A stretch of DNA of 64,000 nucleotides. Origin: Heloderma charlesbogerti (lineage: Eukaryota; Chordata; Lepidosauria; Squamata; Helodermatidae). A program made the translations under genes and the position numbers. This document shows, one piece after another, positions 1 through 11,618 of this stretch. The stretch is from positions 62,001 through 126,000 of the forward strand of contig JANEZZ010000478.1 of the NCBI GenBank assembly GCA_026122225.1. The letters run 5' to 3'. Position 1 is the first letter of the stretch. Each line of letters starts with the position of its first letter. Below the pieces are notes generated by a model. The model did not search any database, was not told the DNA's origin, and saw only the letters and a list, made by a program, of their open reading frames with translations.

Positions 1-225
1 CTCCCCCAGAAGGGGCAGTCCGGAGGGGCGTCGAGATCGACGCCACCCCTCAGGCTGGGTGTGCTTTCGCCCGAGAAGTGCCAGCTAGTCGCTGGCACAG
101 TCAGATGCCTGTCCTAGGTTCCCCTTTGCAGATATTTCAATAAATGTGGCCCAATTTTCAACCCAAGCCTTGTTGTCTGACTCTTCTTTGACCCAACTCC
201 GCTCACAATTACTCTTTATATCAGC
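1..225 (+). mobile_element. 3' end of a Ngaro-type retrotransposon
   Basis: This segment resembles the right end of the Ngaro-type element at about 56,090-56,290. Both carry 'cctcaggctg', a 'gccag...gctggca' short inverted repeat, 'cctaggtt' and then 'atttcaataaatgtggccca', which contains a canonical AATAAA polyadenylation signal. The element enters from outside the window, so only its terminus is visible. The right boundary is approximate. The assignment rests on likeness to the downstream copy, which does carry recombinase and hydrolase remnants. Confidence 0.6.
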
Positions 226-2178
226 AGTATGGTTTAATAAAGTGAGAAGATGAGATGGCAACACAATCTGAATTCTATAAAATTGGAGAGTGATGTAGGG
301 TACACTTAGTCTTTATCCCATAGAATCTGGAAGATAAAATAACAATCTTGAAGAAAACAGAGTGCTAGGTAAGGAATTTTCCACTGGCAAAGGAAAGGAT
401 AGGATGGCATATTTGCATTAATATATTTACATGGCCATTAGGTTCATTGTAAAAGGGAGATTTAAGAGATTTATTGGTAGCACAGCAAGAAGCAATGTTG
501 TTACAGTAAGCTGAGAAACAAAAACACAGTTAATTTCCTTCCCACTTCCCCTGAAATAGGGGCAGGGAACTAATTTTGGCCTGGGGGTTGGATGCCTGCC
601 ACCCACCCAGCCCTCCATGGTCCCAGTGACATCAGGGGGCTTAGCTACATTTCCCCTGATATCGTTGGGTCCCTGGCTAAAGTGCCAGCTAGAGCTTTTC
701 CAGCTGGTCCTTTGGTCAGGGAGCCATTTCACTCATCCTTTGTCTTCCCTATATGGGGAAGGTGAAGGATGAGTGAAGCACACTTGATTGGTACTTGCAG
801 GACCTCCTACAACTGCCAGCCGAGTGCACAGCACTAGTCAGAACCATGGAGCTCTGTTTATTCTAAAATAGGTTCCTGCTCCTTAGGGAACAGTGCAAAT
901 TTTTCCATGTTCCTCTACTGTACAGGTCTGGGTCATAAGAGAGGCAAGTAAAAGGACATAACTTAGACCTGGAAATGTCAGCAGACACTTATGATTATCC
1001 TGGGTAAATCAAGATGTTTTGAATTGAAACTTCTTTTGAATGGACATTGTTCCATGCGATGGCTGTAACATGAGGCATGTCACCATCACATAGTGTCTCC
1101 TATCAGCAGTGAGTAGAAAGGCCTTGCTACCTACTGCATTCTTCACAATAATGTATGTGAAGGACTTGGTGTTCGTCATGACTGGGAGTAAGAAAAGTCT
1201 TGGTCCTTATCTCCCTCAAGACCCTCAAGGGTTTAGGCCTCTATTAGAAAATTTAAAATGTAGTTGAAGCTTGCTGTTAATGGGCTTTGAAGACAGCCCT
1301 TCGTAGTTGTGGTTTTTCTAGTTATATATTTTATAGAAAATAATATATATTTTCTAGTTATATATCCTGTTTTTAATCCTCCTAACAAAATGGTTAATAT
1401 AGAAGATATCACAACTATTATGTGAATGGTCTCTTGGGTTAGGGCTTTAATAGATATTAACAACACATTAATCTCTTTAACAAAATATATAGGCTTTTAA
1501 CTTTGGTCTTCATAAGGCAATTTCTCTACAACGTTTTACTTGTTACAACTTTAAGGGATAGTTATAGGCTTCATATTTCTGTTCATAAGGCATACCAAAA
1601 ATAACATATTATGTGTGCTTGTGTGTGCGTGTGTGCGCGCGTGTGAAATAGTTCCATGAAAGTTGTTCCTCCCCTCCTACATAAGAACCTGCCTCTGACA
1701 GCTCAGAATTACACTGTTGTGATGGGTTATATCTTAGAAGACTGAGAACAGTCAGTTTGCAGTCTTTTGTGACCTGCATCCCTCATTCACGTTCATACTT
1801 TTCCCATTTCTTATGGAAATGATTGTATAAGTTTTTCATTCTGAACTCTTTTTTCTCATTTGTCAAGTAATATTTCTAAACCGAAACCAAGTATTGGCAT
1901 TTCCAATCATTAAAATGTGTGGCAGCTCTTTTTTAATTAAAATGTATGTGTAAATATCATCCTTGCGTCATGTAATTTAATATAATCAAAGCAAACCACA
2001 ATTTTCTAAAATCAGGCCACCTTGGTGGCACCACTAAACATCTCTTAAAATCAATTGAATAACCTGTATTATTTTAAGTATTTTGAAGGACGCTATAAGT
2101 CTTATCAACATCAGTCCCTATTTCCTGCTTTTTGACAGGATAGCTTGTAAATTTAAGTGCGCCTTTCCAAATTTAGCT
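226..2178. other. No gene recognised; AT-rich intergenic or intronic DNA
   Basis: I see no coding exon, RNA gene or clear repeat family here. There is a short TG/GCGC microsatellite near 1,617-1,645 and one strong hairpin at 728-777. The 101-codon open frame on the minus strand at 427-732 has no recognisable domain. Confidence 0.5.
728..777. repeat. Near-perfect 22-bp stem inverted repeat
   Basis: TTCACTCATCCTT at 728-740 is answered by AAGGATGAGTGAA at 765-777. Most of the intervening bases also pair (CTTCCC with GGGAAG). It could be a short MITE remnant or a hairpin in a transcript; nothing else identifies it. Confidence 0.6.
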
Positions 2179-2590
2179 GAGCTGGACTATAAGGAAGGCT
2201 GAGCGCCGAAGAATTGATGCTTTCGAACTGTGGTGCTGGAGAAGACTCTTACGAGTCCCCTGGACTGCAAGGAGGTCAAATCAGTCCATCCTAAAGGAAA
2301 TTAACCCTGAGTGCTCATTGGAAGGACAGATAATGAAGCTGAAGCTCCAATATTTTGGCCACCTAATGCGAAGAGAAAACTCCCTGGAAAAGACCCTGAT
2401 GCTGGGAAAGACTGAAGGCAAAAGGAGAAGGGGACGGCAGAGGATGAGATGGCTAGATAGCATCACGGATGCAATGAATATGAACTTGAGCACACTCCGG
2501 GAGAGAGCGCAGGACAGGAAGGCCTGGCGTGCTATGGTCCATGGGGTCACGAAGAGTCGGACACGACTGAACGACTGAACAACAACAATA
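2179..2590 (+). mobile_element. BovB (RTE) LINE, 5'-truncated 3' end
   Basis: The translated plus strand gives the end of the BovB ORF: residues such as RRIDAFELW, LLRVPWTARR, then GQIMKLKLQYFGHLMRR and MVHGVTKSRTRLND. The element ends in the typical short tail 'gaacaacaacaa'. Only about 410 bp of a roughly 3-kb element remain, as expected from 5' truncation during target-primed reverse transcription. BovB is known from squamates and ruminants. Confidence 0.92.
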
Positions 2591-2595
2591 ACCAA

Positions 2596-4037
2596 TTTGT
2601 CAAAATATTCAGAAGCTTTGTATCTTTAATAATAACTTGAATGAAGTTCATACCTACATCATCACAGTGAACCGTGTATGTATAAAAGAGTACTATTTAG
2701 ACCTACAAGCTATTGAGGCTGAAATCGTGTACCCACTTACGTGGAAGGAAGTCCCACTGAACTCAGTAGTGCTTACATCTGAGAAGACATGCATAGGATT
2801 ATACTGCAGAAGTCCTATATTTTTAATATATACAGAGAGAGGGAGGGGAGAGTCTGTATCCTTGCAAATACATGTACACATGGAAATTTAGATAAGGTTT
2901 AATGTCTGCAATATGCAAAACTCAATAGACCATAGCTAGCACAGATTCAGTCCAGAAATGTGTATAGTTGGATGTATAGTGTTGCCACCTATTTCTGGCA
3001 GGTTCCTGGCCCTTAACAGGTGCATGACAGACATAAATTCAGCAGATGCAACTTTTCATTTCATGGAGATACGTTGATGGAAACCTTCACCTCTTGGTTT
3101 TCTACTTGTCATTAAGTTGCTGCAGATGTCAGACCGGAGTTCCCCACCAGTCATTCCTATTAATAATAATGGATTTGTACCTGTTACCTCCCCTGGAATG
3201 AATGATACATCCCATGTTTACAAGAAAGATTAGTGTGCAACTCAATTCTCTTAACTGTGGTATTAATTTATATTATACTGATTAAAAATATGTTTCATAC
3301 TTCAGCTGAGATTCTGAGTGACAGAACTCTCATACGCGTGTGGGTAACCAAGAAGTATAAACATTCTGAAATCATATGTTCAATGTAGCAAATAAAAAAG
3401 GTAAAAGGAAAAGCAGAATATGTCTTCGAAACAATATTTTTTATTTTTTTAAAGAAAAATCAGTAGGCAATAAATATGCTGCATGCTACACTGCTGTAGT
3501 CGGTACACCACGAATAGTATCTCAGCTGGCAATGCCAGATTCCTAAAGCCTATCAGTTCCAACATTTGGAACTGCAACCATAACTATTTGAGGAATAGTT
3601 CTCTGGCAATGAAGAATGATGGTACCATCATATGCAGTAGAATGGAGAAGGGATACATAAGTGGCTGAAATAGACTGTAATTCATCTACAACCTATTAAT
3701 CAGAGTGTGAATACATAGTAAACTTTAGGGGATGTGAAGGAGGAATAGGCTAAGCTGATAATGCAACCAAACAAGAGAGACTTTATAGAAAGAGAATGCT
3801 ATTAAAATGCTAATATATTTTATTCCTCGAATGGTATTGCTTACAGGTGTCTCAGATGGTTGTGATAGGATACAGCATGAATAAACTCTTTAGAACAGGT
3901 TTGTCCAGATGGATATTTTAATCAAAGTCCTGGAAACTTGGGGGTCCATCAGATGAAGCAGAATACCATAAAAAGACAAGAAAGCATGAACAGAAATGCT
4001 AAAAAGCTACCAGCACTGATCAATTCAGCAAAAACTA
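2596..4037. other. No gene recognised
   Basis: This is AT-rich DNA between two BovB copies. I see no domain-bearing open frame, RNA gene or identifiable repeat, and the short open frames (60-85 codons) look like chance. Confidence 0.45.
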
Positions 4038-4264
4038 TACTTGTTGTTGTTCAGTCGTTAAGTCGTGTCCGACTCTTCGTGACCCAATGGACCATAGCAC
4101 TCCAGTCACCAGGCCTTCCTGTCCTCCGCTCTCTCCCGGAGCATGCTCAAGTTCATATTCATTGCATTGGTGATGCTATCTAGCCATCTCATCCTCTGTC
4201 GTCCCCTTCTCCTTTTGCCTTCAATCTTTCCCAGCATCAGGGTCTTTTCCAGTGACTTTTCTCT

Positions 4265-5582
4265 TCACATTTGGTGGCCAAAATATTTGAGCTTCAGCTT
4301 CAGTATCTGTCCTTCCAGTGAGCAGTCAGGGTTGATTTCCTTTAGGATTGACCAATTTGACATCCTTGCAGTCCAGGGGACTCGTAAGAGTCTTCTCCAG
4401 CACCACAGTTCGAAAGCATCAATTCTTCGGCGCTCAGCCTTCCTTGTAGTCCAGCTCTCACAGAAATACGTTACTGCTGGGAAAACCATAGCTTTGATTA
4501 TGCGGACCTTTGTCGGCAAGGTGATGTGTCTGCTTCTTACTATGCTGTCTAGGTTTGCCATAGCTTTCCTCCCAAGGAGCAAACGTCTTTTAATTTCATG
4601 GCTACAGTCACCGTCTGCGGTGATCTTGGAGCCCAAGAAAATAAAATCTGTCACTGCTTCCGTTTCTTCCCCTTCTATATGCCAGGAAGTGATGGGGCCA
4701 GATGCCATGATCTTCGTTTTTTTAATGTTGAGTTTCAAACCAGCTTTTGCACTCTCCTCTCACTCTCCTCCTATAAGTTAAATAAGCAGGGTGACAATAT
4801 GCAGCCTTGTCGCACTCCTTTCCGAATTTTGAACCAATTGGTTGTTCCATGTCCGGTTCTTACTGTTGCTTCTTGACCCTCGTACAGGTTTCTCAGGAGA
4901 CAGGTAAGGTGGTCTGGTACTCCCATCTCTTTCAGAATTTGCCACAGTTTGTTATGATCCACACAACCAAAGCTTTTAGCGTAGTCAATGAAACAGATAT
5001 AGACATTTTTCTGGAATTCTCTTGCTTTCTCCATGATCCAGCGAATGTTGGCGATTTGATCTCTAGTTCCTCTGCATCTTCGAAACCCGCTTGTACTTCC
5101 AGTAGTTCTCAGTTCACATACTGCTGAAGCCTAGCTTGTAGGATTTTGAGCATAACCTTGCTGGCATGTGAAATGAGCGCAATTGTACGGTAGTTTGAAC
5201 ACCCTTAGGCATTGCCCTTCTTTGGAATTGGAATGTAAACTGATCTTTTCCAGTCTTGTGGCCACTGCTGAGTGTTCCAAATTTGTTGGCATATTGAATG
5301 CAGCACTTTAACAGCATCATCTTTTAGGATTTTAAATAGCTCAGCTGGAATACTGTCATCTCCGCTAGCTTTGTTGTTGGTAATGCTTCCTAAGGCCCAC
5401 TTGACTTCACTCTCTAGGATGTCCGGCTCAAGTTCAGTGACCGCACTATCATGGCTATCAGGGTCATTCAGATCTTTCCTGTATAGTTCTTCTGTGTATT
5501 CTTTCCACCTCTTCTTAATCTCATCCGCTTCTGTTAGGTCCTCCTGCCTTCTTTGTCCTTTATCATGCCTGTCTTTGCACAA
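4265..5582 (-). pseudogene. BovB reverse transcriptase, frameshifted and lacking its YADD core
   Basis: Three frames carry successive pieces. At 5,205-5,582 is the fingers region, ending IPIPKKGNA. At 4,771-5,034 are motif A (FIDYAKSFGCVDH, with the catalytic Asp of FID present) and the motif B region (GVRQGCILSPCLFNL). At 4,265-4,738 are the thumb and C-terminus (KKTKIMASGP, then FLGSKITADGDC). A stop directly follows FNL, and the next recognisable residues belong to the region after motif C. The Y-x-D-D segment has therefore been deleted at about 4,740-4,790 and the polymerase must be inactive. Confidence 0.9.
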
Positions 5583-5904
5583 AATGTTCCCTTGATAGCT
5601 CCGATTTTCTTGGAGAGATCTCTAGTCTTTCCCATTCTATTGTTTTCTTTGATATCTTTGCATTGTTCATTTAAGAAGGCCTTCTTGTCTCTCCTTGCTA
5701 TTCTCTGGAACTCTGCATTCAGTTGGATAGATCTTCCCCTTTCTCCTTTCCTTTCGCTTTCCTTCTTTCCTCAGCTACTTGTAAAGCCTCATCAGACAGC
5801 CACTTTGCTTTCTTGCATTTCTTTTTCTTTGGGATGGATTGAGTTGCTGCCTCCTGAACAATGTTACAGACCTCCGTCCATAGTTCCTAAGGCACTCTGT
5901 CTAT

Positions 5905-5944
5905 TTTTATTTGTTTGTTTGTTTGTTTATTTATTTATTTAATA
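5905..5944. repeat. (TTTG)n(TTTA)n block inserted in BovB
   Basis: The 40-bp simple-sequence block is flanked by TCTAT on both sides (5,900-5,904 and 5,945-5,949). It resembles the AAAT/AAAC tail of LINEs in minus orientation. A tail-only retroinsertion with a short target duplication is a reasonable reading; simple repeat expansion is the alternative. Confidence 0.55.
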
Positions 5945-6675
5945 TCTATCAGGTCTAATCCCTTAAATCTATTCCTCACCTCCACTATATATTCATAAGG
6001 TATATGATTTAGGTCATACCTGAATGCTTTAGTGGTTTTCCCTACGTTCTTCAATTTAAGCTGAAATTTTGCAAGAAGCAGCTCATGATCTGAGCCACAG
6101 TCAGCTCCAGGTCTTGTTTTGACTGACCGTATAGAGCTTCTCCATCTCTGGCTGCAAAGGACATAATCAATCTGATTTCGATATTGACCATCTGGTGATG
6201 TCCATGTGTAGAGTCGCCTCTTGTGCTTTTGGAAAAGAGTGTTTGCTATGATCAGCGTGTTCTCTTGGCAAAACTCTATTAGCCTTTGTCCTGCTTCATT
6301 TTGTACACCAAGGCCATGCTTGCCTGTTATCCCAGTGATTTCTTGACTTCCTACTTTAGCATTCCAATCCCCTATGATGAAGAGGACATCTTTTTTTGGT
6401 GTTAGTTCTAGACGGTGTTGTAGGTCTTCATAGAACCGATCAAGCTCAGCTTCTTTGGCCTCAGTGGTTGGGGCATGGACTTGAATTACTGTGATGTTGA
6501 ATGGTTTGCCTTGGATTCGTACTGAGATCATTCTGCCATTTTTGAGATTGTACCCCAGTACTGCTTTCCCCACTCTTTTATTGACTATGAGTGCTACTCC
6601 ATTTCTTCTAATGGATTCTTGCTCTAAACTATACTTCTTGTTAAAGACAAATGAGCTATAAAAAGATTGCTCCAT
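5935..6675 (-). pseudogene. BovB apurinic-like endonuclease domain
   Basis: An open frame of about 246 codons encodes most of the N-terminal endonuclease that nicks target DNA in RTE-type LINEs. Visible hallmarks are IIGDWNAKVG (metal/phosphate site) and GSDHELLLAKF (the SDH catalytic motif near the end of the fold). The extreme N-terminus is missing because the element is 5'-truncated. The frame then runs out at the simple-repeat block at 5,905-5,944, so the endonuclease is cut off from the polymerase. It is not a host gene. Confidence 0.9.
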
Positions 6676-6918
6676 TTTCTAATAGTCATTCATAACAATG
6701 GTGACAAGAATCCCACAGATCCCATTCCTTATCTGCCTACATCTCTCAGTTTCAAAGCACCACTTCCAGTAATGTTCAAAAATTCCATTTGATATTTGCC
6801 TATTTTGAGAAACCTGGCCAACCACTGGGGAAGAAACACAGCTAGAGAATGTGGGTCCCTTTCTCTCCATAGCCCAGTTATATTAATGTAACTGTTATGT
6901 TAACAAAAGACTGAAGAG

Positions 6919-7202
6919 CAGGGCCTGCCCAAGACAATTTGCTGTCAGAGGTGAATAACAAGATGGAGCCCCGCTGCCCCATTCCATGATCAAAAGCTGA
7001 CTGGACTTGGTAGTTGAATCTGTCTTCAATACTAGCAATAGTACAGCACCTTCCTCCATACTAGAAGGTAGCAAGATAGCTTAGGGGCACAGGGTAGGCT
7101 GCTTGGAACAAAACTCTCTCCTCCAACACCTTGCTGCTGCCTCCCAAACACCTGCTGCCTGAGGTGACTGAATCACTTTGCCTAACAGTAGCGCCAGCCC
7201 TG
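6919..7202. mobile_element. hAT-type non-autonomous transposon (CAGGGCTGG family)
   Basis: The ends are CAGGGCCTGCCC... and ...CGCCAGCCCTG, an imperfect terminal inverted repeat. The flanks are CTGAAGAG (6,911-6,918) and CTGAAGAT (7,203-7,210), an 8-bp duplication with one change, as expected for hAT. A second family member lies at 11,619-11,914; both contain 'cctgctgcctgaggy'. No transposase is present. Confidence 0.8.
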
Positions 7203-7210
7203 CTGAAGAT

Positions 7211-8309
7211 CAACAGAAACAAGATGACTGGCCTCACTGTTCCATTATTGGAAGTTAGCATAATGTAGTGAATCTGCTGCAAAACAAGTCAGTGTTCTAG
7301 GTTAGCATTTTGAAGAATTGTGAAGCTGAAAGCATGACTCAAATATTTATTTTTATTTAAATTAAATGTATGCATCACTTCCCACTAGAAAAAGCAGTCT
7401 CGAAGTAACTTATCCACACAAATACAAAAATCCATAATCAATATTACAGAAAAACAAAATCAATGTAAACCATAATCAGCACAATAATCCATTAAAAATA
7501 CATTTCGTAAAAACTATACATTATGAAAAGCGTTCATGCACAATACATAAATGAGTGAGTTAGGAAGGTGGTGAGGTAGTCAGCTTTTCCCTCTGTGTGA
7601 AATATTCCATTAGAGCAGCGATGTTGTCTGTGGCAGTGATGCAGTAGCACCTCAGAGACTAGGTGATTTATTGGAGCATTGGAACTCACTTCTGCTCATG
7701 CCACAATCCATCAATGAGTCTTTATAATGCCACAACACTTTTTCCTATCATTTTAGACAGACATTATGCTGCAGGAGCCATTTAGCTATGCCATCTTTCT
7801 CTTGTAATCAAGGGGCAGAGGTGATAAAAGACAGGAAAACTGGTGACATGTCCATAGTTAAGGGTTGTTTTTTTAAAAAAAATACAACAGCCTTGGCACA
7901 GAAGTGACATTTAGCAACCTCCTCCCCCCTCCCCCCACAGTTTCTGGATGCATCAGGGAGAAATGTCAGTTCTGCATTCAAAATTAGATTAGATGCTGTG
8001 ATAAGATGAGATTTATGCCATGAATCTCAAATCTACTTCGCAGACATCCCAGGAGGATTTTGCCTTAACAATGAATTGCTAATTAAACAGCAAGCTGTGA
8101 TTATGCTTTTTTTTTTCTTTTTTTTAAGAGAAATGCTACACTTGAAAGTCACTAACCTCTGTTTCAAATAAATAATGTTTTATCAGAAACTCAAGCAGAT
8201 TTTTAAAAATCCTATGTGGTATATTAATATCCTTTTTTCCTATATTTCCAAGTCAGAAGTTATGTATAGGAAGTACAATGGATTTTTTATATATATTGGG
8301 ATGCTTCAC
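7211..8309. other. No gene recognised
   Basis: AT-rich sequence with homopolymer runs near 7,870 and 8,107. I see no domain-bearing open frame, RNA gene or clear repeat. Confidence 0.45.
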
Positions 8310-8312
8310 TAA

Positions 8313-8846
8313 GGGAGCAATCCTATGGCCCACTAGATACTGTCTAGAGGGCCATAGGATAGCCTCTTTTCTGGGAACCAACCTCGGAGCCTATGCTTCA
8401 AAGTTGGTTCCTACTTCCTAGAAAACTGACCTCCCCTCTTGTCAGTGCTGCCTCAGAGGCACTGCGGAGAAGCCCCATTCTCCGTACTCATAAGAGGAGT
8501 GCGGAGCGACTGAAAAGGGGTGGGGCTGAGGGGCGTTCTGGGGCAGGAAGAGCAGAGCTGCGCGTACGACACATCCAATGTGTCATAGAGCAGAGCTGCA
8601 CGTATGAGACATCCAATGTGTCATAGAGCAGAGCTGCGCGTACGAGACATCCAATGTGTCGTACAGCAGCTTCCTCTCCCCATCGCCCCCCCTCCCCTAG
8701 CCAGCCGAAAACAGCTGTCTTGCAAAAAATAGCAAGGCAGGAGAGGCTTGGAGGAAATGATCCCCCCTTGCCTTTCCTGCCTTGCTTTGGATAGGTGGTC
8801 ACTTCAGAGTTCGGAGGTGGCTGCCTATCTAGTTAGGATTGCACCC
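8313..8846. mobile_element. PIF/Harbinger-like MITE, 534 bp
   Basis: The ends are GGGAGCAATCCTATGG and (complement of the right end) GGGTGCAATCCTAACT. They are flanked by TAA on both sides (8,310-8,312 and 8,847-8,849), the 3-bp TWA duplication typical of PIF/Harbinger. The interior is GC-rich and holds three copies of a 38-bp tandem repeat. The element at 58,163-58,608 is the same family in opposite orientation. There is no transposase. Confidence 0.8.
8551..8664 (+). repeat. 38-bp tandem repeat, three units
   Basis: Units begin with AGCAGAGCTG at 8,551, 8,589 and 8,627, and differ at a few sites. Each unit contains the inverted repeat GACACAT-CCA-ATGTGTC or a one-base variant. The sister element near 58,340 has a single unit, so the array expanded after the two copies separated. 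Confidence 0.85.
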
Positions 8847-8930
8847 TAAATTTGAAAAATCATTACTGACTCTCCAAAACTAGAAGGGCCCCCTCTATCT
8901 AAGGTCTATCTAAGGGAGGGCTGGGCTGCG

Positions 8931-9064
8931 CAAGGATGGGGAACATGGGGCCCTCCAGATGTTGGACTGCAACTTCCATCATTCCTTGCCATCGGTTATG
9001 CTGTCTAGGGCTGATGGGAATTGTAGGCTAAAAGATCTGGAGGGCCATAAGTAGTCCACCTCTG
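8931..9064. mobile_element. Small hAT-like MITE (GGGGAAC...CTCCAGATGTT family)
   Basis: The left part reads 'ggatggggaacatggggccc' followed by 'tccagatgtt', and the right part carries the complement 'gatctggagggcc'. Two further members lie at 13,329-13,467 and 14,983-15,118 with the same arms around an 'acttccatca...gatgggaattg' core. No convincing duplication remains around this copy, so hAT membership is from family knowledge of similar reptile MITEs. Confidence 0.6.
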
Positions 9065-9294
9065 ATCTAAGTTTGATATGATTTTGATGGGTCTGGACCC
9101 CAGAATGTAAACACAGAGCCGGGTCCAATTCTGAAGGGGCTCTAGCATGAACACAAAACACTTCTGCTCACGAAAAGGGAGTCTGCTGTGTCCACTGATC
9201 TGTTCTCCAGCTGCAGCTGTCTATGCCATATTCCCACACCAGATCTCCCAACCCTTAGAAGTAGCTTTCAGGAGATGCAAGGGACTGCAGCAGG

Positions 9295-9487
9295 GAGGAA
9301 GGGATGTAGCTCAGTGGTAGAGTTTTGTATGCAAAAGGTCTCAGGTTCAGTCCCCAACATCTCCATGTAGAGCTGGGAAAGACTCCTGTCAAATGCTGGA
9401 AAGCCACTTCCAGTCAGTATAGACAATACTAAGATAGATAAACAAGTCATCTGATTTGGTTTAAGGCAGCTTCTTACATTCCTATGA
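9295..9487 (+). mobile_element. tRNA-derived SINE
   Basis: The head contains an A-box-like TAGCTCAGTGGTAGAG (9,307-9,322) and a B-box-like GGTTCAGTCCC (9,344-9,354), the internal RNA polymerase III promoter of tRNA-derived SINEs. The body includes 'cagtcagtatagacaatact' and the end 'aaggcagcttcttacattcc'. It is not a functional tRNA gene: the acceptor and anticodon arms do not form and the sequence runs on for another 130 bp. Confidence 0.8.
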
Positions 9488-10021
9488 AGGGGCAGGAAAT
9501 CCCCATTCCATCATCAGAACATCACTTGCAATTGTGAGGATCCAACCCGTAAGGCAAAGATATGAACATTAACATTTCCATCCCACAGTAGAATTCCATC
9601 TGTAAAATATGTCCCAAATATTGGTCTGGCCTGTTTTCTAAAGGAAAAAAAGAGGTACAACATGATATAGCAATGGTATTACATGCAACTCAAAAATAAT
9701 GTATGCACCCAGTCAGGTAAGGGCTTGGGATGTAACAATATGTCTGGAGGTCTTTTAAAAATATATATTTTAAAATACTTGTTGGGATTGTAATTATGTG
9801 CAAATGTATTTGGGGGCAGGGGGACATAGTAAATCTGGATATGGAAATCTACTTAGCCCTGTGGTTCTTCTGAGATATCCAAAGGGCAATAAAATTAGGG
9901 CAAGAATATGCATCATCATTCCCTCTATTTCTGATGTTCAGACGTATGTAGCCAAAAACAACACCAGCTACACAAAAGATTTGCAGCAGTACAAAAATTC
10001 TTGGGGGGGAAAACCTGTAAC

Positions 10022-10107
10022 AGTACAATCCTATGATGGCTACTCAAAAGTAAGCCCATTGAGTTAAATGGGGCTTACTCTCATGTAAGTGTATGTAGGA
10101 TTGCAGC
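10022..10107. mobile_element. Short palindromic MITE (CAATCCTAT...AGGATTG)
   Basis: The outer arms are 'gtacaatcctatg' and 'tgtaggattgcag'. The inner arms 'agtaagcccattgagt' and 'aaatggggcttact' also pair. Related copies lie at 22,743-22,836, 50,020-50,107 and 60,776-60,860; the last has TTA duplications, which suggests a PIF/Harbinger-like origin. Confidence 0.6.
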
Positions 10108-10248
10108 AGAAAGGGGAGATCCAAAAACACCCCAGTGCGGACTGAGCATGTACAGTGTCCATGAATTGCTGACTGTCCTTTGAGGCAGGAAGGGACACTG
10201 GAAAACTGGGACTGTGTGGAATGGCGTATTGTGGAGGAAAGCATAGCT

Positions 10249-10470
10249 CAGTGCAGGCTGGAGGCTCTGATTTTGGTTGGGCTGTGAATCCATTCTGGGT
10301 TTTGGTTGGAACCAGCCAGAACTCCAAAGGAGCTATCCAAGGTTCTGAACCTCCTTTTGGGATAGGGTTCAGCACCTAGGATAGCTGCTTTAGAGTTATC
10401 TGGCCGGTTCTGACTGAAACCCAGAATGGATTCACAGCCCCACCAAAATCGGACCCACCAACCTCCACTG
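10249..10470. mobile_element. hAT-type MITE (CAGTGGAGGCTGG family)
   Basis: The ends are CAGTGCAGGCTGGAGG and (complement of right end) CAGTGGAGGTTGGTGG, flanked by GCATAGCT and GCATAACT (7 of 8 match). The body is a long imperfect palindrome with 'gtgaatccattctgggttt' on the left and 'aaacccagaatggattcac' on the right. A second member at 43,384-43,582 has a perfect 8-bp duplication. Confidence 0.85.
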
Positions 10471-11618
10471 GCATAACTAACTCACCTGAACAGTAAGCAA
10501 CAGCACTTGACATGACAACATTTTGTTTCAGGTCCCATTTGTGTGTACACCATTTTGTAGGGTCTTTATTTTAATAGGTGCGTGTGTGTGTTCACAAACC
10601 ATTCATGCACAATACATGCAGAATGTGCACTTTATTTATATTTTTCATGGCTCTGACATTATTATAAAACTTACTAAACTTAAAAATGCCAAAACAAAAA
10701 TCTCTACAGAATATGCTTTTGTCACTGACCATTCAAATGAACCCACAGGGAGTTTTTGTAGGCATCACGCACGCACGCACGCACGCACACGTTATAATTT
10801 TTTTTTACCACCATTTCTGTATGTTTTCTTTTTCTTTGGAACTTCTGACCTAGGTGGATGAGGGATTTGAACAATTCTTTCAACAACGAGGCCACAGATT
10901 TGGAGGTCAAAACTTTCCAAAGGCACTCGCTAAAACCCAACATCAGGAAAAAATCAAATTGTATGCAAAAATATACAGAAAGATTAGAGATCATATAGGC
11001 AGAAAATGCATGAGAATGAATGCCAGTTAATGGAAGAATTTTCAGAAACCTGCCCTTTGGTTGAAACAGCTGTTCTAGAAATGTTATATTAATTACAGTG
11101 CAATTTCTGGATTTATTTATACATTCCATTATATTAAGTTAGAGGAATATTGAGATCACAGTAATGGATTTACAAAGCAAACTGATTTCAAAGCTTGCAC
11201 ATAGTGGCAGAATCTGGCCAGTTCTTTCTCCTGCATTTCTTTGCCAACTGAGCTGTACTAAAGAGATCCTTTCCAAAAAAGAAAAGAAAAATGCAGTAGT
11301 TTAGACTTAGAGATCTGCTGAATGTCACAATGCTACTGACAGTGTTTCTATAACCTGAAGTCAGTTTATACTATCCTGGACCATTTTTGCAATCTGTCAT
11401 CCATTTTTCCATGAGCAACATAGTGTGGCAGTCTAGGCCATCTTCCAATATTTCCAACCAATGAGCAGTTTATGTAAGTCCTATTCAGGCATGAAAGCCC
11501 TGACACAATTCGGATTGTGCGAGGGGACAGCAAAGACGTGCTTGCTCACTGGCCCTGCCCCTTTCATTGCATCCCCATCACCAGCCATACTGCCTTCCAT
11601 ACATTGCAGGGTGAATGT
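10471..11618. other. No gene recognised; contains an ACGC microsatellite
   Basis: A (CACG)n run of about 25 bp lies at 10,766-10,790. Otherwise this is AT-rich sequence without domain-bearing open frames or recognisable repeats. Confidence 0.45.

Larger units (their letters stand above)
4041..6686 (-). mobile_element. BovB (RTE) LINE, long defective copy
   Basis: On the minus strand this is a BovB element of about 2.65 kb, from inside the endonuclease (right) to the 3' tail (left, read as 'ttgttgttgtt' on the plus strand). The order is endonuclease, linker, reverse transcriptase, C-terminal domain. It is broken by frameshifts, by a (TTTG)n(TTTA)n block at 5,905-5,944 and by a deletion near 4,740-4,790 that removes the catalytic centre of the polymerase. 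The right (5') boundary near 6,686 is approximate. Confidence 0.93.

Noticed and set aside
4143..5127. Plus-strand open frames of up to 212 codons
   Set aside because: They are antisense shadows of the minus-strand BovB reverse transcriptase.
9295..9375. Possible tRNA gene (A and B box present)
   Set aside because: The cloverleaf does not close, the B box is degenerate and the sequence continues as a known type of SINE body.
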